Positions 17,032 to 25,387 of a stretch of DNA of 64,000 nt are shown here, in pieces. The translations under genes were made by a program, and so were the position numbers. Under the pieces are notes generated by a model, which saw nothing but the letters and a program-made list of their open reading frames with translations, searched no databases and was not told the origin of the DNA. The stretch lies in NCBI RefSeq assembly GCF_003264365.1, contig NZ_PYAK01000005.1:124001-188000 (forward strand), read 5' to 3'. Within the stretch, counting starts at the first letter, position 1; every line of letters starts with the position of its first letter. The DNA comes from Micromonospora noduli. GTDB taxonomy: Bacteria > Actinomycetota > Actinomycetes > Mycobacteriales > Micromonosporaceae.

Positions 17032-18383
17032 CGGGACAGTTCCTTCTGATACTCGGCCTGGACCGCCTTCACGTACCCCTCGGGCGTCTGCTGGCCGGCG
17101 ATCAGCTTCTGCATCTCCGGCGTGATCGCGGCGGCGAAGATGCCGCCGGTCGCGTTCGCGGTGAAGTCCACGGCGCCGTTCTCCGCGCCGAGCTGCTGCG
17201 ACGCCTTCAGGGTCTCGGCCAGCACCGTGTTCGGGGCGGCGCTCGGCACCGGCAGGTCACTCGGGCCGCCGGGGCTGGAGCCGCCGACGGTCACCGAGAT
17301 CTCGCGGGCCTTGGCGTTGGTGTGCACCCAGTTCAGGAAGTACGCGGCGGCGTCCGGGTTCTTGGCCTTGGCGGAGACGCCGAAGGTGTTGGGGGCGGAC
17401 ATCGCCACGTGCTTTCCACCGGGAGACTCGGTGGGGAAGAGGAAGAAGCCCACATTGCCGGGCATCGACTTGTCGAGGTTGGCCGACTCCCAGTCGCCGT
17501 TGAACATGAACAGGCCGTTGCCCTTCTGGAACTCCCCCACCATGCCCGCGTAGTCCAGGGCGTTGGCGTCCTTGGTGAAGTAGCCGGCCTGGGCCCACTT
17601 CTGAATGGTCTGGGTGGCCTTCAGGGCGGCCGGGGTGTCGAACGTGGCCCCCGGCTTCTGGAAGATCCAGTCGGCGACCTGGGTCGGGTCGCCGAACTGG
17701 TTCTGTAGCGCCTGGTGCGGGAAGTTGATGCCCGCGGTGTTCTTGTTGAACTGCATGATCGGCTGGACCCCGCCGGTCTTCGCCTTGGCCAGCAGCTCCT
17801 CGAACTCAGCGACGGTGGCCGGCGGCTGGGTCATGCCGATCTGGCTGGCCAGCTTCTTGTTGTAGAAGACGCCGGTGACGCTGTAGCCGAGCCCCATCCC
17901 GTACAGCGAGCCGGTGCCCCGGGTGTTCTCGCCGACGCGCAGCTGCATGAGCTGCGAGGCGGGGAACTTGTCCCAGCCGTACGCGGTGAAGTACGGGTCG
18001 AGGTTCTTGAGCAGGTCGTCCTTGACCAGGTCGACCATGGTCGGGAGCCGGATGATGTCGGGCGAGTTGTCCGAGGCCATCACGCGGGGCGCGTTCTCCA
18101 CGATCACAGTGAACTGGTCCTCGCGGATGTTGAACTTGACGTTCGAGTGCTGCTTGGAGAACTCGTCGGCCAACGCCTTGGCCAGCGGGAAGCCGGTCTC
18201 CGCGTACATGTCGAGGGTGATCGGGTCGGTGCCCAGCTCCGTCTTGACGGCGGCATCGGACTTCTGCGTCGATGACCGGTCCTCGCCCGGCGCGCTGCAG
18301 GCCGTCGCGGTCATCCCGACCGCCAGCAGCGACGCGAGGAGCACCGTTCTCCGTCGCGGGAACTTTGTCAGCAATTCTGCCAT
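17028..18383 (-). CDS. extracellular sugar-binding lipoprotein of an ABC importer
   Basis: 451 residues from the ATG at 18383. A signal peptide with the lipobox A-T-A-C (acylated Cys about residue 29) anchors the protein outside the membrane. The rest is a two-lobed family 1 solute-binding protein (SBP_bac_1 type), with the typical G-L-G-Y-S-V-T-G-V-F-Y-N hinge segment. The start was chosen because AAGGAG lies seven bases upstream; an earlier in-frame ATG gives no signal peptide. First gene of the importer operon 17028-14099, under the operator at 18577-18592. Confidence 0.9.
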   Translation of the reverse strand: MAELLTKFPRRRTVLLASLLAVGMTATACSAPGEDRSSTQKSDAAVKTELGTDPITLDMYAETGFPLAKALADEFSKQHSNVKFNIREDQFTVIVENAPRVMASDNSPDIIRLPTMVDLVKDDLLKNLDPYFTAYGWDKFPASQLMQLRVGENTRGTGSLYGMGLGYSVTGVFYNKKLASQIGMTQPPATVAEFEELLAKAKTGGVQPIMQFNKNTAGINFPHQALQNQFGDPTQVADWIFQKPGATFDTPAALKATQTIQKWAQAGYFTKDANALDYAGMVGEFQKGNGLFMFNGDWESANLDKSMPGNVGFFLFPTESPGGKHVAMSAPNTFGVSAKAKNPDAAAYFLNWVHTNAKAREISVTVGGSSPGGPSDLPVPSAAPNTVLAETLKASQQLGAENGAVDFTANATGGIFAAAITPEMQKLIAGQQTPEGYVKAVQAEYQKELSR

Positions 18384-18755
18384 TTCATGACTCCTTGACA
18401 TCTCCACGCGTCCCGCGACCCATGGCCGCGCGACGGCTCCACCGGGACCACCGCGACCGTGCGGCCGCCACGACACGTACGCCGTGACCTGTCGCCCGGG
18501 CGCAGCACCCGTACCGTCAGCAGAAAAGAACCCGGCACGGCCACCGAAGGCGCCTCTGGATGCACCAGAAGTGGTCGCTAAACTGATTTAGCAGAGCATG
18601 CGCGCGGCACGGGGAGCTGTCAAGGACAACTTGGCAACGGTGCGGAAACGTCGGGTTCACACCACGCCGACGTGACCGGCGCTCGATCCCGGACGACGAC
18701 GCATCATGATGGGCGGGAGCGGCGCCTGTGGCGCCGCGCCTGATTCGGAGGACTG
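18384..18755. other. intergenic region between importer and LacI gene
   Basis: 372 bp between divergent genes. Apart from the operator and -35 box at 18577-18623 I see no other structured element or coding sequence. The LacI gene has GGAGG five bases before its start. Confidence 0.6.
18577..18623 (-). promoter_or_regulatory. promoter and GCTAAA-N4-TTTAGC operator of the sugar importer operon
   Basis: On the minus strand TTGACA lies at 18618-18623 and GCTAAATCAGTTTAGC at 18577-18592, with exactly the spacing seen at 5428-5474. The two copies share 27 identical bases around the operator. The LacI gene is divergent and 160 bp away, so this site may serve autoregulation too. Confidence 0.75.
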
Positions 18756-19781
18756 ATGGGCCGCAACAGAGCAACACTCGCCGACGTCGCGCGGAGAGCC
18801 GGGCTGTCCAAGACCGCCGCGTCGATGGTGCTCAACGGCAGGGAGGGCACCCGACTCTCGGCCGAGGCGCACCAGCGGGTGTTCGCCGCCGCCGAGGAGC
18901 TCGGCTACCGGCCCAACCTCGCCGCGCGCAGCCTGCGCACCCGCAAGACGGCCACCATCGCGTTCGTCTCCGACATCGTGGCCACCACCCGGTTCGCCGG
19001 CGACCTCATCCGCGGCGCCCTCGACGCGGCCCGCGAACGGGACCACGTCCTGCTCATCACCGAGACGCAGGGCGACGCCACCTTCGAGCAGTACGCCATC
19101 GAGGCCGTCCTGGACCGGCAGGTCGACGGAGTGATCTACGCGGCGATGGCGACCCGACGGCTGACTGTGCCCCCGGCCATCCTCGGGGGCCCGGTGGTGC
19201 TGCTCAACGCCACCAGCCCCGACGGCCTGCCCAGCGTGGTCCCCGACGACGAGGGAGCCGGCCGCTCCGTCGCCACCGCCCTGCTGGAGCTTGGCCACCG
19301 CGACGCGATAGCGCTCATCGGCCGCAACCGACTCAAGGAGGACGACCCGGAGGTCTCGCTCGCCGCCCGCGCCCGCCTGCACGGCATCCGGCAGACGCTG
19401 GACGAGGCAGAGGTCGGCCTCCTGGCCGAGTGTTTCTGCACCGAGTGGTTGCCCGAGCACGGGTACGCCGCCATGCGTAGCCTGCTGGGCAAGCCGAAGC
19501 GACCCAGCGCGATCATCTGCATGAACGACCGGCTGGCCTTCGGGGCCTACCAGGCACTCGGCGAGGCGGGGCTGACCGTCCCGGAGGACATCTCGGTGAT
19601 CTCGTTCGACGACGACCCGATCGCGGCCTGGTTGCGTCCGAGCCTGGCCACCACGGCGCTGCCACACGAGCAGATGGGGCGACGAGCGGTCGAGCTGCTC
19701 CTGGACGGGGGCGCCGCCGAACCCTCGCTCGTTCCGATGCCGCTGCGCCGACGCCGGTCCCTCGCGCCTCCGGCCGGCTGA
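18756..19781 (+). CDS. LacI-family transcriptional repressor
   Basis: 341 residues. N-terminal helix-turn-helix (residues 6-27: T-L-A-D-V-A-R-R-A-G-L-S-K-T-A-A-S), hinge helix with P-N-L-A-A-R-S-L-R near 53, and a C-terminal periplasmic-binding-protein-like sugar-sensing domain (~65-330). Divergent from the importer operon and followed 74 bp later by the GH32/43-clan gene. The GCTAAA-N4-TTTAGC palindrome occurs near this gene twice and at 5459, so it is the most likely regulator of those three promoters. The effector is presumably the sugar imported by 17028 or a derivative. Confidence 0.92.
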   Translation: MGRNRATLADVARRAGLSKTAASMVLNGREGTRLSAEAHQRVFAAAEELGYRPNLAARSLRTRKTATIAFVSDIVATTRFAGDLIRGALDAARERDHVLLITETQGDATFEQYAIEAVLDRQVDGVIYAAMATRRLTVPPAILGGPVVLLNATSPDGLPSVVPDDEGAGRSVATALLELGHRDAIALIGRNRLKEDDPEVSLAARARLHGIRQTLDEAEVGLLAECFCTEWLPEHGYAAMRSLLGKPKRPSAIICMNDRLAFGAYQALGEAGLTVPEDISVISFDDDPIAAWLRPSLATTALPHEQMGRRAVELLLDGGAAEPSLVPMPLRRRRSLAPPAG

Positions 19782-19809
19782 CCACCGACCCTCCATCCGT
19801 GCCGACGGT

Positions 19810-19848
19810 TTGACGTTGACCGGCGCTAAAACGGTTTAGTGCTAGGTT
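19810..19848 (+). promoter_or_regulatory. promoter and operator of the GH32/43-clan gene
   Basis: TTGACG (19810-19815) and TTGACC (19816-19821) precede GCTAAAACGGTTTAGT (19825-19840), a near-perfect version of the LacI operator, then TAGGTT (19843-19848). The start codon at 19856 is only seven bases further and has no ribosome-binding site, so the mRNA is probably leaderless or nearly so. Confidence 0.65.
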
Positions 19849-19855
19849 TCCGACC

Positions 19856-20794
19856 ATGCTTCGTCTACCCGACCACTGGGTGTGGGACAGCTGGTACGCG
19901 CGGGACGACAACGGCCTCTGGCACGTGTTCTTCCTGCGCGCGTCCCGCGCCCTGCACGACCCGCACCGCCGCCACCGCCGGGCCACCATCGGCCACGCCG
20001 TCTCGGCGGACCTGCGCTCGTGGCGCCTGGTCGCCGACGCCGTGGTCCCCGCCGACGCGCCGAGCTGGGACGACCTGGCGACCTGGACGGGCTGCACGGT
20101 CCGCGGGCCGGACGGACGGTGGTACCTGTTCTACACCGGGGTCGGTCGTGCGGAGGACGGGCTCGTCCAACGCATCGGACTGGCCGTCTCCGACGACCTC
20201 ATGACCTGGCACCGGCACGGCACCGAACCGATCGTCCAGGCCGACCCCACCTGGTACGAGCTGCTGGACAAGGAGCTGTGGTACGAGCAGGCGTGGCGCG
20301 ACCCGTGGGTGTTCCCCGACCCCGACGGCGAGGGTTGGCACATGCTCATCACCGCCCGCGCCAACACCGGTCCGGCGGGCACCCGTGGCGTCGTCGGCCA
20401 CGCCACCTCAACCGACCTCGTCACCTGGACCGTCGCGCCGCCGCTGTCGACTCCGGCCGGCTTCGGTCACCTGGAGGTGCCCCAGGTCGCGGTCGTCGAC
20501 GGCCAGCCGCTGCTGCTCTTCTCCACCGAGGCCACCGGCAGCGCTCGGCGCGACGACCACCGGATCTGGGTGGCGACCGGCGAGACCACCCTCGGGCCGT
20601 GGGACATTGCTTCCGCCCAACCGTTCACCCACCCGCACCTGTACGCGCCCCGGCTGGTCCCCGGACCCGCCGACGACTGGTCCCTCATCGGCTTCCTCGA
20701 CCACGTCGACGAGACGTTCGTCGGGGAACTCACCGATCCCATCCCGGTCCGCTACCAGGCCGCGACCGGGCTGACAGTGGTCGAAGCCCCGTAA
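19856..20794 (+). CDS. intracellular glycoside hydrolase of the GH32/GH43/GH68 beta-propeller clan
   Basis: 312 residues, no signal peptide. A compact five-bladed propeller without the C-terminal sandwich of typical GH32 enzymes. The three acidic clan motifs can be matched: W-V-W-D-S-W at ~8-13 (nucleophile Asp), W-R-D-P-W at ~143 (transition-state Asp) and H-L-E-V-P-Q at ~204 (acid/base Glu; usually EC in GH32). Probably cleaves an imported oligosaccharide, perhaps a fructoside or arabinoside; the motif variants leave the specificity open. Co-regulated with the importer 17028-14099 through the operator at 19825. Confidence 0.75.
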   Translation: MLRLPDHWVWDSWYARDDNGLWHVFFLRASRALHDPHRRHRRATIGHAVSADLRSWRLVADAVVPADAPSWDDLATWTGCTVRGPDGRWYLFYTGVGRAEDGLVQRIGLAVSDDLMTWHRHGTEPIVQADPTWYELLDKELWYEQAWRDPWVFPDPDGEGWHMLITARANTGPAGTRGVVGHATSTDLVTWTVAPPLSTPAGFGHLEVPQVAVVDGQPLLLFSTEATGSARRDDHRIWVATGETTLGPWDIASAQPFTHPHLYAPRLVPGPADDWSLIGFLDHVDETFVGELTDPIPVRYQAATGLTVVEAP

Positions 20795-20797
20795 CCG

Positions 20798-20840
20798 GAC
20801 AGGTCCGGGCCGAGGCGTCCCGCCCCGGCCCCGACCTGTC
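20798..20840. terminator. bidirectional hairpin terminator
   Basis: Arms 20798-20812 and 20826-20840 pair at 14 of 15 positions (GACAGGTCCGGGCCG). It lies between convergent genes ending at 20794 and 20858. Confidence 0.75.
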
Positions 20841-20857
20841 GGTGTCCAGCTACTGGA

Positions 20858-23251
20858 TCAGCTGCGCAGCTGCCACTGCTGGTTGGTGCCGCCGCTGCAG
20901 GACCAGAGGATCAGCTTCGTGCCGTTCGCCGTCGCGGCGCCGTTGGCGTCCAGGCAGAGACCCGACTGCACTCCCGTGATCGTGCCGTTGGAGTTGATGT
21001 TCCACTGCTGGTTGACACCACCGTTGCAGTCCCAGATCACCACCTTCGTGCCGTTGACGGTGCCCTGGCCGGAGGCGTCCAGGCACTTGGTGCCGTAGAC
21101 CATGAGCTGCCGGCTCGCAGTGTGGGTCCACCGCTGGTTGGCGACGTTGCTGATGCAGTCCCAGATCTGGGCCTGCGTGCCGTTGGTCGTGCTGGAGTTA
21201 CCGATCTCGGCACAGCGGCCCGACTGGGCACCCACGATCTGCACGTTCGTCGGGTTGGTGCTGCCACCGCTCTGCACGCCGGCCGTGTTGATCACGGTCT
21301 GCGCGCCCGACGGCCAGTTGCCGTTGCTGACCGTGACGTTGCCGTTGACGACGTTGCCGCGGTCGCCGTTGGTCACGTTCGTGGAGTTGTTCGTCGACCA
21401 GTTGTTGGTGACGGTGAAGTTGCCCATGTTCTCCGCGTACCAGTAGTTGGCGGTGGCCCAGGTGCCGGTGGAGGAGAACACGTTGTTGCGGGCGGTGTAG
21501 TAGCGGGAGCCCTCGTCGAAGTAGAGCCCGAACCAACCGTTGGTCCGCAGACAGTAGTTCTCGGCGATCAACCCGCCCGGGTTCGCCGACAGCGAGTAGA
21601 TGCACCCGCCGTCGGTCATCTGCTGCATGACGTCGTGCACGTAGTTGCCGATGACCTGGTTGTTGGCCGCGGTGGTCGCCGTGGAGTAGCGCGGCTGGTA
21701 GTTGTACAGGCCACGGTTGGCGTAGTGCTGGCTGCCGCCGGCGTCGTTGGCGCCCCAGCCGTAGCCGACCGACAGGCCGGTGTACGGCATGTTGTAGACC
21801 TCGTTGTGCGAGACCAGCGAGGTGTTCACGTAGGTGGTCAGGATCGAGACCACACCCCGGTACTCCAGACCGAGATCGTGCACCTTGTTGTTGCTGATGG
21901 TGACGTTGCGGTTGACCATCCGCTGGTCGCTGGGATGGTGGGCGTCGGCGCGCACGCCGCCGACCACGACGCCACCGGCGGAGTTACGGGCGATCTCGGA
22001 GCGGGTGACGGTGATGTTGTTGGCCCCCAGGCCGACACCGCTGGCGTGGGCGTTGGCGTCGTTGCCGATGCCGATCGCGGTCTGCCCGAGGTTGACGAAC
22101 TGGGAGTCGCTGAAGGTGATGGTGTTGGCCGCGGAGACCTGCACGGCGGCGGGCATCTGGTTCCAGTTCGGCCGGGTGGCCTCGAACTGGGGGCAGCCGG
22201 CCTGGCAGGAGGTCAGCGCGTCGGACGGACGGGACCAGGTGCCGGTGATGTGGGCGCCGGTCTGCTGGTCGGCGAAACCGTTGCTGCTGCTCGGGCCGAG
22301 CCAGCTGGTGCCGGTGAAGGTGATGCCGCTGAACGAGATGTGGTGCGCGGGCGCGTCGTAGGTGCCGCCGACGTTCACCAGGGACTGCAACTGCGGCAGC
22401 TCCACGCTGACCGAGCTCATGTTCTGTCCGCTGAGCGGGATGTAGTTGAGCTGGCCGTTGCTGGGATTGAGGTACCACTCCCCCGCCGAGTCCAAGAACT
22501 CGTACGCGTTGGTCAGGTAGAAGGGGCCGGCGCGGTGCGGGCTGGAGAGGGTGTCGAACCCGAAGGTGTTGTTGTTCCATGCGGGCTGCTGCATCGTCAG
22601 GAAGTTTCCGCTGATGCTCTGCACCGGCGAGTACCGGTCGGTGAACGAGCCGACGCTCTCCACCTCGACCCGGTTCTGGTTGCCGAGGTTGTTGAGGTAG
22701 CTGAGCGCGCCGTTGGTGAACCGCATGCCGGACGTGGTGAAGGTGAAGTCGGAGCGGTTCACGGCGGTGCGTGCCCGGGTGGCCACGGCCCCGTTGACGT
22801 AGAGCTGACGGGAGTCGAGCCCAGCGCCGACGTTGGCCCGCCAGATGTTCTTCCCGGAGTCGACGAGCGACCAGCCGGTGACCGCCCGGGCGCCGGTGAT
22901 CGTCGGACGTGCGCCGGAGGCCGCCCGCCAGATCACCTGATAGCCGTTGTTGCCCGAGTCGGCCGCGGTGAACCGCAGCGGCGACGAGAGCCGGTACGCG
23001 CCGTTGGCCAACTCCACGACGATGTCACCGGACATCGCACTGTTGATCGCCCGCACCGCGGTCTGGGCGGCGGTCAGCGAACACGGTTGGCTGGCGGAAC
23101 ACGCGGTGCCGGTGCCGGAGGGCGACGCGTAGAGGGTGGTGGTGGCCGCGAGGGCCGGAGACGCCGAGGCGGTTACCGCTACCAGGGCGGTCACCGCTGT
23201 CGCGGCGGCGCCGGCCAGCAGTCGGCGCAGCGGCGAAAGGGACGAGGACAC
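20858..23251 (-). CDS. secreted right-handed beta-helix glycoside hydrolase (GH141-like) with CBM13
   Basis: 797 residues from the GTG at 23251. Signal peptide 1-35. Residues ~37-640 form a parallel beta-helix; the opening Y-A-S-P-S-G-T-G-T, the RQLYVNG and A-R-A-R segments and many repeated N/G turns fit the GH141 group (fucosidase and xylanase activities are known in it). Residues ~665-797 are a ricin-type trefoil with Q-x-W repeats. The module is nearly the same as those in the GH54 genes at 48571 and 58503. AGGAG lies nine bases before the GTG; an ATG at 23335 overlaps the upstream gene but puts 28 non-signal residues first. Last gene of the importer operon 28971-20858. A polysaccharide lyase is the main alternative. 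Confidence 0.75.
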   Translation of the reverse strand: MSSSLSPLRRLLAGAAATAVTALVAVTASASPALAATTTLYASPSGTGTACSASQPCSLTAAQTAVRAINSAMSGDIVVELANGAYRLSSPLRFTAADSGNNGYQVIWRAASGARPTITGARAVTGWSLVDSGKNIWRANVGAGLDSRQLYVNGAVATRARTAVNRSDFTFTTSGMRFTNGALSYLNNLGNQNRVEVESVGSFTDRYSPVQSISGNFLTMQQPAWNNNTFGFDTLSSPHRAGPFYLTNAYEFLDSAGEWYLNPSNGQLNYIPLSGQNMSSVSVELPQLQSLVNVGGTYDAPAHHISFSGITFTGTSWLGPSSSNGFADQQTGAHITGTWSRPSDALTSCQAGCPQFEATRPNWNQMPAAVQVSAANTITFSDSQFVNLGQTAIGIGNDANAHASGVGLGANNITVTRSEIARNSAGGVVVGGVRADAHHPSDQRMVNRNVTISNNKVHDLGLEYRGVVSILTTYVNTSLVSHNEVYNMPYTGLSVGYGWGANDAGGSQHYANRGLYNYQPRYSTATTAANNQVIGNYVHDVMQQMTDGGCIYSLSANPGGLIAENYCLRTNGWFGLYFDEGSRYYTARNNVFSSTGTWATANYWYAENMGNFTVTNNWSTNNSTNVTNGDRGNVVNGNVTVSNGNWPSGAQTVINTAGVQSGGSTNPTNVQIVGAQSGRCAEIGNSSTTNGTQAQIWDCISNVANQRWTHTASRQLMVYGTKCLDASGQGTVNGTKVVIWDCNGGVNQQWNINSNGTITGVQSGLCLDANGAATANGTKLILWSCSGGTNQQWQLRS

Positions 23252-23331
23252 GGGATGGTGCTCCTGACGTGAGAACGGGGTGGGGGTGGCGGAGCGGCCT
23301 CGACCAGCGCGGGGGTGGCGGGTCGGGACGG

Positions 23332-24183
23332 TCATCCGAGGATCTCCCGGAGATAGCGCAGGCCGTCCGTGGCGAGACGGTCCTGCGAGGGGGCCAGTGG
23401 ACGCCAGATCGCCGCGGCGGTGGCGATGGCCTCGTTCTCCGCCGTGAACGACTCGATGCAGATCGCGCCCTGATAGCCGGTGTCCCGCAGGACGGTGAAG
23501 AAGCGGGGCCAGTCGAAGTGGTCGGCACCGGGAGCGCCCCGGTTGGTGCCGCTGACCTGGACGTGCTTGATGTGCCGGCCGGCGACCGCGAGGGCCGCGT
23601 AGGGGTCGGCCTCCTCGATGTTCATGTGGTAGGTATCGATCATGATGCCGACGTTCGGCGGTAGCCCGTCGATCAACTCGACCGTCTGCTCGATCGTGTT
23701 GACGACGCTCGTCTCATAGCGGTTCAACGCCTCGACACCGATGCTCACGCCCACCTCGCCGGCCTGCTCGGCCACCGGCGCCAGGGCCCGCCGGAAATCC
23801 GCGTAGCAGGCCGCGCGAGCCGCTGCCGACATCCGCCAGGTGCGGCCGACCGAGGCGTACGCGGGACCGCCGACGCATCCAGCGCCGACGGCCGCCGCGC
23901 TCGCCACGCAGCCCAGAAGGTACGCCACCGTCGACTCGACGACCGCTGGCGCGGCGTCGACCAGTTCCCGCCCCGGCGGGGTGACCGCGCAGACGCCGGC
24001 GGCGACGAGGCCGTGCGCCGCCAACAGGTCCCGGGTACGGATCGGATCCCAGTCGCCGGGCTGCTCGATCGGCAACTCGACCGCGTCGAAGCCGAACGCG
24101 GCGATCCGCGGGATCAGCTCGGCCAGGGCCTTGTCGTCGACTGGCGAGGCCCAGACCCAGGGGTTGACGCCGATGGCGTACAT
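23332..24183 (-). CDS. sugar isomerase/epimerase (xylose-isomerase-like TIM barrel)
   Basis: 283 residues, cytosolic. Resembles ketose 3-epimerases (psicose/tagatose 3-epimerase) and hydroxypyruvate isomerase: Glu151 in E-A-L-N-R, Asp183 and His186 in I-D-T-Y-H-M-N, and Glu244 in C-I-E-S-F match metal and catalytic positions. The third metal ligand of the epimerases, the second His of HxH, is Gln209 here (K-H-V-Q-V-S-G-T-N-R), as in hydroxypyruvate isomerase. It lies six bases after the binding-protein gene, so it probably acts on the sugar imported by that system. Confidence 0.82.
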   Translation of the reverse strand: MYAIGVNPWVWASPVDDKALAELIPRIAAFGFDAVELPIEQPGDWDPIRTRDLLAAHGLVAAGVCAVTPPGRELVDAAPAVVESTVAYLLGCVASAAAVGAGCVGGPAYASVGRTWRMSAAARAACYADFRRALAPVAEQAGEVGVSIGVEALNRYETSVVNTIEQTVELIDGLPPNVGIMIDTYHMNIEEADPYAALAVAGRHIKHVQVSGTNRGAPGADHFDWPRFFTVLRDTGYQGAICIESFTAENEAIATAAAIWRPLAPSQDRLATDGLRYLREILG

Positions 24184-24189
24184 CGGGCC

Positions 24190-25374
24190 CTACTTCCAGC
24201 GCTGCGGGTAACCGGGCAGGTCGGTGCAGCCGCACATCGCGTAGTGCAGCGGCGGCATGCCCGCGTCGAGGTACTGGTCCAGGTTGTCCTGGGTGACGGT
24301 CGGCTGCGGCAGCTTCCACGGGTTGGACACCTGCTGGCCGTCGAGGATCCGCAGCGCCGCGATGATGGGCGTACGCCACTGGTAGGTCGGATAGGTCGGC
24401 GCGATCGCGGTGAGCTTCTTGTCCTTCCAGATCTTCAGGAAGTCGAGCTGGTCCTCACCGTTCATCGGCGGAACGGGCTTGCCCGCGTCCTGGAACGCCT
24501 CGACCGCCGCGACGGCCACCGCTCCGGCGTCCATCCAGACCCCGTCGATTGTGCCGTACCGCTGGATGTAGTCGTCGACGATCTTCTTGGTCTTGGCCGG
24601 ATCGCCATCGGTGAATTCGACACCGACGACGTCGACCTTCGCCTTGTCGAACGCCACCTTCGCCGCCGACCAGCGGGTCTCCAGGACGTCGACGCCGGGC
24701 AGGATCCGCAGGGCGAGGACCTTGCCGCCGGGCTTCATCTTCTGGCTGACGAACTCGGCCCCGACGTGGCCGAACCCGTAACCGCCGATGGGGTTGATGA
24801 ACGTCACCGGGCACTTCGTGTTGACGCCACGGTCGAAGACGACGACCGGCAGCCCGGCCTTGCAGGCCGCCTCGACGGCCGGGGTGAGCGTGGCGGTGGT
24901 GTTCGGCGAGACGATGAGCGCGTCGCAGCCCTTGCCGAGCAGATCGTTGATGTCAGCGATCTGCTTCTGGTCCTTACCCTCGGCGTCGACGTGCACGAAC
25001 TCCTTGATGCGGCTCTTCTGCGCCTCGACCTCGGCCTGCATGGTCTTGAAACCGACCTGCCGCCAGGGGTTGTTCAGGGCCGCGTTCGAGAAGCAGATCT
25101 TGTGTGGGCCGTTCTTCTTGAACTTGGCGGTGTCGACCATCGTCGGGTTGAGCACCTGCTCCCACGGCTTGTCGGCCGGGCCTGTCGGTGCCGCGTCGAG
25201 CAACGCCAACTCGGCGTCGTAGTCGGCCTGCACGAAGAACTTCGACTGGTCCCCGGTGCCGGAGCCAGTGGCGGCGGATGCACTTCCCGACGGGCTCGCG
25301 GCCGGCTCGTCGGTGGCACAGGCGGCGAGGGACAGCAGGGTTACGGCGGCAATCGCCGCCATGGAACGTCGCAC
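24190..25374 (-). CDS. ribose-type sugar-binding lipoprotein
   Basis: 394 residues. Lipobox L-A-A-C-A (Cys near residue 19), a Ser/Gly/Ala-rich linker, then a periplasmic binding protein of the Peripla_BP_4/RbsB type with an extra ~60-residue N-terminal segment. It is longer than ribose-binding proteins (~300 residues). Six Cys in the mature part, including a C-G-C near the C-terminus. GTG start with AAAGGGG upstream. Delivers a monosaccharide to permeases 25388 and 26374. Confidence 0.88.
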   Translation of the reverse strand: MRRSMAAIAAVTLLSLAACATDEPAASPSGSASAATGSGTGDQSKFFVQADYDAELALLDAAPTGPADKPWEQVLNPTMVDTAKFKKNGPHKICFSNAALNNPWRQVGFKTMQAEVEAQKSRIKEFVHVDAEGKDQKQIADINDLLGKGCDALIVSPNTTATLTPAVEAACKAGLPVVVFDRGVNTKCPVTFINPIGGYGFGHVGAEFVSQKMKPGGKVLALRILPGVDVLETRWSAAKVAFDKAKVDVVGVEFTDGDPAKTKKIVDDYIQRYGTIDGVWMDAGAVAVAAVEAFQDAGKPVPPMNGEDQLDFLKIWKDKKLTAIAPTYPTYQWRTPIIAALRILDGQQVSNPWKLPQPTVTQDNLDQYLDAGMPPLHYAMCGCTDLPGYPQRWK

Positions 25375-25387
25375 TATGGTTTCCCCT

